A stretch of DNA of 64,000 bases. It comes from Pseudomonas sp. ANT_J12 (GTDB lineage: Bacteria; Pseudomonadota; Gammaproteobacteria; Pseudomonadales; Pseudomonadaceae). The notes under the pieces were generated by a model. That model saw nothing but the letters and a program-made list of their open reading frames with translations. It had not been told where the DNA came from and did no database searches. The stretch lies in NCBI RefSeq assembly GCF_008370045.1, contig NZ_VOBN01000007.1:62001-126000 (forward strand), written 5' to 3'. The position numbers and the translations under genes were made by a program. Below, piece after piece: positions 24,693 to 32,713 of this stretch (position 1 is the first letter of the stretch; every line of letters begins with the position of its first letter).

Positions 24693-26447
24693 ATGAGCTT
24701 ATCCCTACACGCAAAAGCGCTGGCATCAGCGCCGTTCCTCAAGCGACTCAACGGCACCTCAGGTCACCACGCACTGCTGGCCGGCGCTGTCGCCGTCGCA
24801 CTCGCCATTGGAGGCGCAGGTGATGCACTTGCCCAAGGCGGCGGGACGGCCAAGCCAGTCAAGGGCGCACCCTCCCCGTTCTCGACCCCCACTTTGCCTA
24901 ATCCGGTGTTTACCAATCCGGATGCGATTCATGGCTTTGACGTCACGGGTTTTATCCAGAGCATGACCCTGGATCCCACCAATGCGAATTGCCCCGGCAC
25001 CAGCGATCCTGGTCGATTTGGCGGGACCGTCCAACTGAACGGCGTCACGATTACCGTCCCGTGCAATACGATTTTGCAAATGCCGGCCAATACCCTGACC
25101 TGGGCGGATTTTGTCAGGGGCGGGTCGCTGGCGCTCAACAAAGGACCGACTTCATACCCCTCTTTCGAGATCCACGTGGTGGGCAATACCGTCTCCAACA
25201 AGCAAATAGCCGGGCTGATCTTTGTCTCGCAGCAAGCGGCGAATGCCGGCAGCGGCTACATCACTCGGATCGACTACACCAACGGCAACCTCGAAGTGGA
25301 TAGCGGCACGCCTCTGCAACCGACAATCATCCAGATCAACGACCCAAGCGGACGCTTTGGTCGTGCTCAAAGCCCCGATCCCCGGTTCTCCGTGGATGAC
25401 GCCAACCCGACTATCCACGCTGCCACCGGTTACCCGATGTGCGTACCCCGCACCATTTCCGGGGACGATGCTCTCTGCCCTCAGAAAAACCGGCCAAAAG
25501 TCGTGACCCCGACCACCACAAATAACTGCCGTAACTTCAGCCAGGCAGGGGTCATCCCTCCGGCCAGCGGAGAGCTGTCCCCTCCGGTTCTGGGCCAGGT
25601 TTATTGCAGTCAGTTCGTCATGAAGCGCTTCAGCGATGCTTCGCGCACAGCGACCGACCCCGACCCGATGCAACAGGCACCGTTCGAAGTCGGCGACTTC
25701 ATCAGCTACGCGGGTACGCTGTTCAAATCGGCCACAGCGGGTACTCCGGACTTTATCTCCGCCCACACGATTGAGGCCAACATCGGGATCTATACCCAAC
25801 CCGGTACACAACCCAGCTATCTGGCTATCGGGGAATTCGGTATCGGTACCGCCGACCCCTCGGCAACGGCCATCAACGGCGTAGCGCAGGAAACGCAGGA
25901 CCGGATATTCCTGGAAGCATCGACAACCGACGTGAAAACACCCGTCGATATCTATCTGATAGATGTGAACCCTTCGACGGGCATACAAACCAATCGCTGG
26001 GTTACGCCTTATGAGATGACAGGTGAATGCAACCCTGCACAGTCCCTTCCCGCCAGTTGCTTTGGTGTCTCGGGTGGCATCACGAGCCAGAACATCGGCC
26101 CTCAACCACAACGCGCGAGGATTCGCGCGACCAAGGCACCGACCGGGCTTCTCAGCCAGCCGACCCGCACTTTGCGCGTTGTTGTGCGGTCACTTTGTGT
26201 TCCACAACTGACCGCTTCCCAGACCGCCGTGGACAGTTGCATTCAAAATGCCGGCCGGTTGACGGTGGCCAATGGTCTGATCGCTGGACAGTACGTGGCG
26301 CCGGTGTTTGAGTTCATCTTTCCGGAAGGCGTCAAGCCTGGCGACCCGGTGGTCCCGAACGACTTCTGGCACCTGCCGTTCCTGCGTAACGGAGAAGGCG
26401 CAGGCACTCCGACCGGCGTCGGCCCTCTGGACCCGACCCCTTGGTAG
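24693..26447 (+). CDS. Secreted protein of unknown family, partner of the dihaem cytochrome
   Basis: I do not recognise this 584-residue protein. The start is ATG 24693 with GGAGAG upstream; an earlier in-frame ATG at 24567 would put the signal peptide inside the protein. Residues 1-47 form an export signal ending GDALA, followed by a Gly/Pro-rich linker. The mature part is rich in Asn, Thr, Pro and Gly, looks beta-rich, and has about ten scattered Cys that could form disulfides. Trp residues cluster near the C-terminus (NDFWHLPF and the final PTPW). It has no transmembrane helix or lipobox. It is divergent from the dihaem cytochrome gene and may be its substrate or partner. A strong bidirectional terminator follows. 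Confidence 0.8.
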   Translation: MSLSLHAKALASAPFLKRLNGTSGHHALLAGAVAVALAIGGAGDALAQGGGTAKPVKGAPSPFSTPTLPNPVFTNPDAIHGFDVTGFIQSMTLDPTNANCPGTSDPGRFGGTVQLNGVTITVPCNTILQMPANTLTWADFVRGGSLALNKGPTSYPSFEIHVVGNTVSNKQIAGLIFVSQQAANAGSGYITRIDYTNGNLEVDSGTPLQPTIIQINDPSGRFGRAQSPDPRFSVDDANPTIHAATGYPMCVPRTISGDDALCPQKNRPKVVTPTTTNNCRNFSQAGVIPPASGELSPPVLGQVYCSQFVMKRFSDASRTATDPDPMQQAPFEVGDFISYAGTLFKSATAGTPDFISAHTIEANIGIYTQPGTQPSYLAIGEFGIGTADPSATAINGVAQETQDRIFLEASTTDVKTPVDIYLIDVNPSTGIQTNRWVTPYEMTGECNPAQSLPASCFGVSGGITSQNIGPQPQRARIRATKAPTGLLSQPTRTLRVVVRSLCVPQLTASQTAVDSCIQNAGRLTVANGLIAGQYVAPVFEFIFPEGVKPGDPVVPNDFWHLPFLRNGEGAGTPTGVGPLDPTPW

Positions 26448-26474
26448 GTAATGTCTGAGCAGTCAGGAAGAAGC

Positions 26475-26515
26475 AAAAAAAAACCGCCGCTCCCAAAAGA
26501 GCGGCGGTTTTTTTT
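26475..26515. terminator. Bidirectional intrinsic terminator
   Basis: Stem CCGCCGCTC (26484-26492), loop CCAAAA, stem GAGCGGCGG (26499-26507), with nine A before and eight T after. It ends the secreted-protein gene (plus) and the acyl-CoA dehydrogenase gene (minus). Confidence 0.95.
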
Positions 26516-26531
26516 AGAACCGCGCGAAGGC

Positions 26532-28337
26532 TTAGTAACCCAGAGCGAAGTCTTCTTCTTTCATGTCCATCAGGTTGTTGGCGCCCGACAGCATGGTCAC
26601 TACGTGAGTGCGGGTACGCGGCAGGATGCGCTGGAAGTAGAAGCGCGCAGTCTGCAGCTTGGCGGTGTAGAACGCGGTTTCGGTGGTGCCGGCAGCCAAT
26701 TTCTCGGCAGCCAGGCGCGCCATGTCAGCCCAGAAGTAGGCCAGGCAGGCGTAACCGGAGTACATCAGGTAGTCCACCGAAGCGGCGCCGACTTCTTCGC
26801 GATCTTTCATGGCGGCCATACCGACCTTCATGGTCAACTCGCCCCACTCTTTGTTCAGCGCGGCCAATGGCTCGACGAACTCTTTGACGGCTTCGTTGCC
26901 TTCGTTGGTCTGGCAGAACTTGTGGACGATCTTGGTAAAGCCTTTCAGAGCCTCGCCTTGGGTCATCAGCACTTTACGGCCCAGCAGGTCGAGTGCCTGG
27001 ATACCGGTGGTGCCTTCGTACAGCATCGAAATACGGCTGTCGCGAACGTTCTGCTCCATGCCCCACTCGGCGATGAAACCGTGACCGCCGTAGATTTGCA
27101 CGCCGTGGTTGGCAGATTCGAAGCCGACTTCAGTCATGAAGGCTTTGGCGATCGGAGTCATGAAGGCCAGCAGTGCGTCGGCTTTCTTCTTCTCTTCTTC
27201 GTCCACGCCGTATTTGACGATGTCGACTTGCTTGGCGGTGAAGTAGACCATCGCGCGGTTGCCTTCGGCGAACGCCTTCATGGTCAACAGCATGCGACGT
27301 ACGTCAGGGTGCACGATGATTGGGTCAGCGGCTTTTTCCGGCGCTTTCGGGCCAGTCAGGGAGCGCATTTGCAGACGATCGCGAGCGTATTTCAGGCCGC
27401 CCTGGAAGCCGATCTCGGCGTGGGCCAGGCCTTGCAGCGCGGTGCCCAGGCGAGCGGTGTTCATAAAGGTGAACATGCAGTTCAGGCCTTTGTTCGCCGG
27501 GCCGATCAGGTAACCGGTGGCCGCGTCGAAGTTCATCACGCAAGTGGCGTTGCCGTGGATGCCCATTTTGTGTTCCAGGGAACCACAGGTCACGGCGTTG
27601 CGTGCGCCGATCGAACCGTCTTCATTCGGCATGAACTTCGGCACGATGAACAGCGAGATGCCTTTGGTGCCAGCCGGTGCGTCCGGCAGGCGGGCCAGCA
27701 CGATGTGGACGATGTTGTCGGCCATGTCGTGTTCACCGGCCGAGATGAAAATCTTGGTGCCGGAAACTTTGTAGGAACCGTCGGCCTGAGGTTCGGCCTT
27801 GGTGCGCAACATGCCCAGGTCGGTGCCGCAGTGCGGTTCGGTCAGGCACATGGTGCCGGTCCATTCGCCGGAGACCAGTTTGGTCAGGTAGGCGTCTTGC
27901 TGCTCAGGCGTACCGTGCTCGGAAATGGTGTTCATCGCGCCATGGGACAGGCCTGGGTACATGCCCCACGACCAGTTGGCTTCGCCAACCATTTCGCTGA
28001 CGGCCAGACCCAGGGACTCCGGCAGGCCTTGGCCACCGTGCTCCACGTCGTGAGCCAGGCTTGGCCAGCCGCCTTCAACGAATTGTTTGTAGGCTTCTTT
28101 GAAGCCAGTCGGGGTTTTAACGCCGGACTCGCTCCAGGTGCAGCCTTCGGTGTCACCCACGCGGTTCAGCGGAGCCAGCACCTGCTCACAAAACTTGGCG
28201 CCTTCTTCGAGAATGGCGTCAACCATGTCCGGAGTTGCGTCTGCGCAAGCCGGAAGGCTCTGATAGTGCGCTTCGTAGCCGAGCAGTTCGTCACGAACGA
28301 AGCGAATATCACGCAAGGGGGCCTTGTAGTCAGGCAT
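26532..28337 (-). CDS. Acyl-CoA dehydrogenase (FadE-like), C-terminal domain type
   Basis: Third member of the FadE-like set, 601 residues, opening with MPDYKAPLRDIRFV. It shows MCLTEPHCGTDLG, YKVSGTKIFISAGEHDM, MNTARLGTALQGLA and GTTGIQALDLLGRKV. It is separated from its sisters at 18087 and 16055 by about 6.6 kb carrying the GGDEF and dihaem cytochrome/secreted protein genes. Two upstream features differ from its sisters: no REP pair and a long 419-base gap to the next gene. Probably a medium- to long-chain enzyme of beta-oxidation, but chain length cannot be read from sequence. The codon bias is strong, suggesting high expression. Confidence 0.94.
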   Translation of the reverse strand: MPDYKAPLRDIRFVRDELLGYEAHYQSLPACADATPDMVDAILEEGAKFCEQVLAPLNRVGDTEGCTWSESGVKTPTGFKEAYKQFVEGGWPSLAHDVEHGGQGLPESLGLAVSEMVGEANWSWGMYPGLSHGAMNTISEHGTPEQQDAYLTKLVSGEWTGTMCLTEPHCGTDLGMLRTKAEPQADGSYKVSGTKIFISAGEHDMADNIVHIVLARLPDAPAGTKGISLFIVPKFMPNEDGSIGARNAVTCGSLEHKMGIHGNATCVMNFDAATGYLIGPANKGLNCMFTFMNTARLGTALQGLAHAEIGFQGGLKYARDRLQMRSLTGPKAPEKAADPIIVHPDVRRMLLTMKAFAEGNRAMVYFTAKQVDIVKYGVDEEEKKKADALLAFMTPIAKAFMTEVGFESANHGVQIYGGHGFIAEWGMEQNVRDSRISMLYEGTTGIQALDLLGRKVLMTQGEALKGFTKIVHKFCQTNEGNEAVKEFVEPLAALNKEWGELTMKVGMAAMKDREEVGAASVDYLMYSGYACLAYFWADMARLAAEKLAAGTTETAFYTAKLQTARFYFQRILPRTRTHVVTMLSGANNLMDMKEEDFALGY

Positions 28338-28756
28338 AGCGATAAACCTCTGCTGATGTAACCGGGAATGAACGACCGTGTTGATTTGTTGTGACGGTCA
28401 AACAGTTGTTTGAAACATACGTTTACGCCCAAATCTTGTCAAGCACCGAGCCGATACCATTTGTCATCGAGCCTCTGTCGCTGAAACGGTAGCCCTACGC
28501 AATTCTCGATAAAAGCTCGCCGCTCACCACTTAGCGTAGTGAAGTTGAAAAACGCGGCTGAACAGGTCGAGGTGACCCTGGACGCTTTATGCCCGATATA
28601 CCTGAAAAAACGTGAAAAACACTTTAATAGCTATAAAAAACTGTCACATCTGACAGTTACTGCGGAGGCAAAAAACACTTTCAATGTGACGAACGATAGC
28701 TTCGCGAACCTGCAATGAAGCTTCGAATTTGAACGTGCGTACTCGAGGAGAATGTC
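28338..28756. other. Intergenic region with promoter signals
   Basis: This 419-base gap lies between divergent genes. Apart from the palindrome at 28639-28658 I see no gene, RNA or repeat. The last ~150 bases are AT-rich, which suits a promoter for the gene at 28757. Confidence 0.5.
28639..28658. promoter_or_regulatory. Palindrome AACTGTCA-N4-TGACAGTT, candidate operator
   Basis: Perfect 8-base arms around CATC, 98 bases before the ATG at 28757. A near-identical palindrome (63525-63540) lies at a similar distance before the small secreted protein gene at 63087. Confidence 0.5.
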
Positions 28757-30037
28757 ATGCCCCCTTCAACAAACGCTCAATCGCGCCAGGCTGGCGACAT
28801 AGACACGAGCTTTGGCACCGATGGATATCTTGATACCGGCGGCTTCAGTGAATTAGGCAGGACACTGACGATGGCCCTGTCCAAAAACGGCGTCATTACT
28901 CATGCGACAGAACTTTACGGAAAGATGTCGATTGACCGCGCACTGATCGATGGAACAAAGGACGCGGGTTTCAACGCACAAAGATGGAATTTCGAGGAGG
29001 GTGACAACTCCCGTCCCAATCGTCTGCTTTTACAAAAGCTCACCGATAATGAACAAGACGAAAGGATTGTCATCGTTGGCGAGTCCTTAGTCAGGGATGA
29101 GCCAACGGGAATGCCTCGCTATCGACCTGCCGTTATGCGCTTGCTTGCAAACGGCAGTCCGGATCTGGTGTTCGGCCGCAGAATCCTGCCGCAACCGGAC
29201 AATTCACATCCTGAATATGGTTTCGCCAGACCCACCAGCGATGGCTGCTTACAGCAAGATGGCAAAATTCTTATTACGGCGACTTACCTTACTGGCAACC
29301 TGTACGAAAGCAACAGCAGGCTGTACTGCGTCACGAGAACCGGTGAGCTGGACAATCAATTTGGTCAGGGCGGTTTTGTTGAGATCCGGCTTCATGACAA
29401 ACCATCACACGTTTGTGCCGTGCAGATTCAGAGCAATGGCAACATAGTCGTAGCGGGATACGACTCTGGCAATGTGACACTTGCCCGTTACTCACCTTCC
29501 GGGGTACTCGACAACTCCTTCGGGGATGACGGCTTTATTGATATACCCACCGAACCGACATCCGAAAAAGTCAGTGCCCCAACGACTTTAATCAATCTCC
29601 CGTCCCGGCTCCTTGTAATGGATGACAACCGAATAGTTTTCACGGGCTTCAGAAACACCTCCGGTAGAGACCAGGGTTTGATAATGCGACTGACCGCGGA
29701 CGGTCGACCCGATTCGAGTTTCAACGGTGGCGAACTGGTGTATTTCGAGCGCGACTCGATGGACGTTGAGTTGACGACCGTTGCAATACAACCCGATCGA
29801 AAAATCGTAGTTGCAGGCAGAGGAGTCAACCGTGAACTCCCCTTGAATCAAATCTATGGTCATAAATGGCGGTTGCTCGAAAATGGCAGTCTCGACCCGA
29901 CATTCAACAGCGAATCACTCAGGGGTGAATTTGCCGATATTGCCATCCAGACTAACGGACGCATTCTTCTCGCCGGCAGCAGCGGCTTCGCCTGGTCCTC
30001 ACGCTTTCCGAAAATCACAGCGCTTACGGGTCAGTGA
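28757..30037 (+). CDS. Delta-60 repeat protein
   Basis: Protein of 426 residues built of delta-60 repeats, a beta-propeller-like unit recurring about every 50-60 residues. Repeat cores are DIDTSFGTDGYLD, ELDNQFGQGGFVEI, VLDNSFGDDGFIDI, RPDSSFNGGELV and SLDPTFNSES, each followed by a strand with R/KIVVAG or RILLAG. The ATG has GAGGAG 7 bases upstream. I see no signal peptide or membrane helix, so export, if any, would be by an unconventional route. Base composition is lower in GC than neighbouring genes, which hints at acquisition. The function of such proteins in Pseudomonas is unknown. A bidirectional terminator follows. Confidence 0.85.
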   Translation: MPPSTNAQSRQAGDIDTSFGTDGYLDTGGFSELGRTLTMALSKNGVITHATELYGKMSIDRALIDGTKDAGFNAQRWNFEEGDNSRPNRLLLQKLTDNEQDERIVIVGESLVRDEPTGMPRYRPAVMRLLANGSPDLVFGRRILPQPDNSHPEYGFARPTSDGCLQQDGKILITATYLTGNLYESNSRLYCVTRTGELDNQFGQGGFVEIRLHDKPSHVCAVQIQSNGNIVVAGYDSGNVTLARYSPSGVLDNSFGDDGFIDIPTEPTSEKVSAPTTLINLPSRLLVMDDNRIVFTGFRNTSGRDQGLIMRLTADGRPDSSFNGGELVYFERDSMDVELTTVAIQPDRKIVVAGRGVNRELPLNQIYGHKWRLLENGSLDPTFNSESLRGEFADIAIQTNGRILLAGSSGFAWSSRFPKITALTGQ

Positions 30038-30050
30038 AAACCCCAGACAA

Positions 30051-30080
30051 AAAAAATGCGCTCATCCGAGCGCATTTTTT
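30051..30080. terminator. Bidirectional intrinsic terminator
   Basis: Stem ATGCGCTC (30056-30063), loop ATCC, stem GAGCGCAT (30068-30075), flanked by A and T runs. It serves the convergent genes at 28757 (plus) and 30094 (minus). Confidence 0.93.
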
Positions 30081-30093
30081 GCAGGGGACAACT

Positions 30094-30390
30094 TCACGCG
30101 TACGTATCAATCAACGTCCCCAGCATTTCATCGGAAGCCTTGGCCACTTTCGCGCCGAGCTCAACCTGAAACTTGCCTTGGGACATCTCGACCACATTGC
30201 TGGCGAGGTCGGCTTCCTGACTGCGATCAACCGAACGCAAACGATCGACCTGAGACTCGGAAGACTGGCTGGACTGCGAACGTTCAATGACGGTGCTGGC
30301 GATCTGGCCGGCAGCCTGATCGACACGGTTCTGCCCGGTCTGAATAGTGCTCAGACCGGCATAAAAAGCGGTGTTACCTGAGATTTCCAT
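30094..30390 (-). CDS. Small protein with flagellar rod/hook-like C-terminus
   Basis: A 98-residue protein. The N-terminus (NTAFYAGLSTIQTGQNRVDQAA) and C-terminus (DLASNVVEMSQGKFQVELGA, then KVAKASDEMLGTLIDTYA) resemble the paired helices at the two ends of flagellar basal-body rod and hook proteins (FlgB/FlgC/FlgE), without the middle domain. No flagellar genes are nearby. It lies downstream of bioD on the same strand with 109 bases between. I recall that P. aeruginosa has an unnamed gene (PA0505) in the same place. The function is unknown. Confidence 0.75.
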   Translation of the reverse strand: MEISGNTAFYAGLSTIQTGQNRVDQAAGQIASTVIERSQSSQSSESQVDRLRSVDRSQEADLASNVVEMSQGKFQVELGAKVAKASDEMLGTLIDTYA

Positions 30391-30499
30391 GGGAGAACTC
30401 GTCCTTATGAAGGATCAACAGCGGCCATTGAAGCAGACACCCACGCAAAACACCCGACAAAAACACTAATGGCACAGTGCCTTGCCATAGGCAAAAACA

Positions 30500-31180
30500 T
30501 TAATCCAGCAGATCCAGCTGGAGATGCTCAGCCACCGCCTGCGCCGTCACCGACTTGAGTTTCGGCACCCGGCCCAGGCACGGCGCGGGTATCCGCTCGG
30601 CCAACGTGGCGAGGTTCTCCTCCAGGCGCGAAGTCTTCGGCTCAATGATGTTGGCCACCCATCCCGCCAACTGCAGCCCATCGTTGGCAATCGCCTCAGC
30701 CGTCAGCAATGCATGGTTGATGCAACCCAGGCGCACGCCGACCACCAGGATGACCGGCAGATCCAGGGCCATCGCCAGATCCGAAAGATTATCCTGATCC
30801 GCCAACGGCACGCGCCAGCCACCCGCACCTTCTATCAAGGTGAAGTCCGCGTTGAGGTCCAGGATTTCGCGCATCGGCGTCAATAAGGATTGCACCGTCA
30901 GCGCGATGCCCGCCTCTCGCGCCGCCAGGTGCGGGGCGATCGCTGGCTCGAACGCCACCGGATTGACCTGTGCATACGTCAGCGGCACCGAACATTGCGC
31001 CAGCAACGCCAGTGCATCGGCGTTGCGCAATCCTTTGGGGGTCACCTCACAGCCGGAAGCGACCGGTTTGCCCGCCGCCGTACTCAGGCCCGCCAAGCGT
31101 GCGGCATGCAGCAAACCCGCCGCCACGGTGGTCTTGCCGACATCGGTGTCAGTGCCGGTGATGAAATACGCTGCGCTCAT
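30500..31180 (-). CDS. bioD: Dethiobiotin synthetase BioD
   Basis: ATP-dependent enzyme that closes the ureido ring of dethiobiotin from 7,8-diaminopelargonate and CO2, the penultimate step of biotin synthesis. It has 226 residues, as usual. The P-loop is GTDTDVGKTTVAAGLL (from residue 9), with the family segments KPVASGCE, NPVAFEPAIAPHLAA, LIEGAGGWRVPL and VGVRLGCINHALL. It is the last gene of the bioBFHCD operon, and its start overlaps the bioC stop by 4 bases (ATGA). Confidence 0.97.
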   Translation of the reverse strand: MSAAYFITGTDTDVGKTTVAAGLLHAARLAGLSTAAGKPVASGCEVTPKGLRNADALALLAQCSVPLTYAQVNPVAFEPAIAPHLAAREAGIALTVQSLLTPMREILDLNADFTLIEGAGGWRVPLADQDNLSDLAMALDLPVILVVGVRLGCINHALLTAEAIANDGLQLAGWVANIIEPKTSRLEENLATLAERIPAPCLGRVPKLKSVTAQAVAEHLQLDLLD

Positions 31181-31989
31181 AAGGGTTTCTCCAACACGGC
31201 GTAAACCACTTGATAAGTCGCCGGCAGTCCCTGTGCCTGACGAAACTGCTCATACGCCTCGATCAAGCCGAGAATCCTTGCCCGGCCAGTCAAACCGCCA
31301 GGCCGACCGGGGTTCAGGTTATGCGCGCCCAACGCCTTGAGCTCGTGGGTCAAGCTGCGCACATCCGGGTAATGCAACACATGTGGACGGGTTTGCAGGC
31401 TGGCGACGTTCAAGCCACTGGCCGCGCACAGCTGTTGATATGTCTCGAATTCGCGGAAACGGTTGACGTGCACCATGCCATCCACCTGACGCCAACTGTC
31501 ACGCAATTCGTACAACGTGCCGACACACAGGCTAGCAAACGCGAAAATTCCGCCCGGTTTCAATGCCCGATGCGCCTCGCTGAGCACGCCAGCAAAGTCC
31601 GAACACCACTGCACCGCGAGGCTGGAGAAGATCAGGTCACAGGTCGAATCCCGCAACGGCAACCGTTCGGCATCGCCGGCGATGAAATGCGTGGCACCGC
31701 CCAATGGCCGGGCGTGATTGAGCATACCTTCGGCGATGTCCAGCGCCACCCCGTGACTCGCCGCAAAACGCTCACCCAGCGCACGGCTGAAATGCCCGGT
31801 GCCGCAGCCCAGGTCCAGCCAGCGACCGGGCACAAAATCATCGGGTAACCGGCGCAACAACTCGCTGCCGACATCGCGCTGCAACTGCGCCACGCTGTCG
31901 TAGCTGGCCGCCGCACGGGAAAAGGACGCTGCCACCTGGCGCTTGTCGGGCAAGCCGCCGGGCAGGTTGGGAAGGGATAAATCAGTCAT
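31177..31989 (-). CDS. bioC: Malonyl-ACP O-methyltransferase BioC
   Basis: SAM-dependent methyltransferase that methylates malonyl-ACP so it can enter fatty-acid synthesis and become pimeloyl-ACP methyl ester. It has 270 residues. SAM-binding motif I is WLDLGCGTGHFSRAL (residues 57-71); LIFSSLAVQWCSD and HRALKPGGIFAFASL are typical of BioC. I chose ATG 31987-31989 (MTDLSLPNLP); a longer reading to 32031 runs into bioH. It overlaps the bioH stop by 8 bases and the bioD start by 4. Confidence 0.96.
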   Translation of the reverse strand: MTDLSLPNLPGGLPDKRQVAASFSRAAASYDSVAQLQRDVGSELLRRLPDDFVPGRWLDLGCGTGHFSRALGERFAASHGVALDIAEGMLNHARPLGGATHFIAGDAERLPLRDSTCDLIFSSLAVQWCSDFAGVLSEAHRALKPGGIFAFASLCVGTLYELRDSWRQVDGMVHVNRFREFETYQQLCAASGLNVASLQTRPHVLHYPDVRSLTHELKALGAHNLNPGRPGGLTGRARILGLIEAYEQFRQAQGLPATYQVVYAVLEKPL

Positions 31990-32713
31990 CGCCGGACTCA
32001 TGCAAAAAAGCCTGGATCGCCCCCGCCACACCGTGGGGGTCTTCCAGAAGAAACGCGTGGCTGGCCTGTTCGATCAGGCCGATTTCGACATCCGGCAACA
32101 ACGCCAGCAAGTCCCCCGCCGCTTCGGCCGGGACCAGCCCATCAAGGCCGGCGAACAGGTGCAGTTGCGGGCCACGAAAGGCCTGCAACGCTTGCCGGGT
32201 ATCCAGTTGCGCGAGCACTTCCAGGCCGCTCATCAACACCTGGGCCGACGTATGCGGCGCGCCGCCGAGCAACAATCGCGACAAACCGCGCGGGTCTTCG
32301 GCGCCTTGGGCGCAAAGCAGCGAGAACCGTTTCAAGGTCATGCGTGGATCGGCGCCACAACCCGCCAGAAACGCATCAAACGTTTCGCCGGGCATCGCGC
32401 TCGGCCATTGCTCATGGGCGACAAACGAAGGATTGCTCGCCAGGGTCAGCAAGCCGCAGCAACGATCACCGCGCCGCGCCGCCAATTCCGAGGCGAGCAT
32501 CCCGCCCAACGACCAACCACCGAGCCAAGTGTCCTGAGGCACGGTCGAGTCCAGCTCATCGAGCCACTCTTCAAGATCGCCGGACTCCAGCTCCGGCAAC
32601 GGCTCGATCTCGACCCGCAGGTGTTCATCCAGTCCCTGCAACGCTGCCGCCAGCGGTTCCAGCGGCGAAACCCCGAGACCCCAACCGGGCAGCAGAATCA
32701 GTCGATCACGCAT
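31982..32713 (-). CDS. bioH: Pimeloyl-ACP methyl ester carboxylesterase BioH
   Basis: Alpha/beta-hydrolase that removes the methyl group from pimeloyl-ACP methyl ester, ending the BioC-BioH pathway. It has 243 residues. The N-terminal LILLPGWGLG, the nucleophile elbow GGWSLGGMLA (S68), a late Asp in LFAGLDGLVP and His in ASHAFLLEDP give a complete triad. I chose the ATG at 32711-32713; a longer reading overlaps bioF by 53 bases. It overlaps bioF by 8 bases and bioC by 8 bases, so these genes are translationally coupled. Confidence 0.95.
   Translation of the reverse strand: MRDRLILLPGWGLGVSPLEPLAAALQGLDEHLRVEIEPLPELESGDLEEWLDELDSTVPQDTWLGGWSLGGMLASELAARRGDRCCGLLTLASNPSFVAHEQWPSAMPGETFDAFLAGCGADPRMTLKRFSLLCAQGAEDPRGLSRLLLGGAPHTSAQVLMSGLEVLAQLDTRQALQAFRGPQLHLFAGLDGLVPAEAAGDLLALLPDVEIGLIEQASHAFLLEDPHGVAGAIQAFLHESGDD

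Noticed and set aside
26451..28361. 636-codon open frame opposite the acyl-CoA dehydrogenase at 26532
   Set aside because: Same antisense artefact. It would begin in the terminator hairpin, and the minus strand has a complete well-known enzyme.
28639..28658. Pho box
   Set aside because: Pho boxes are direct repeats of CTGTCAT; this site is an inverted repeat with one unit on each strand.
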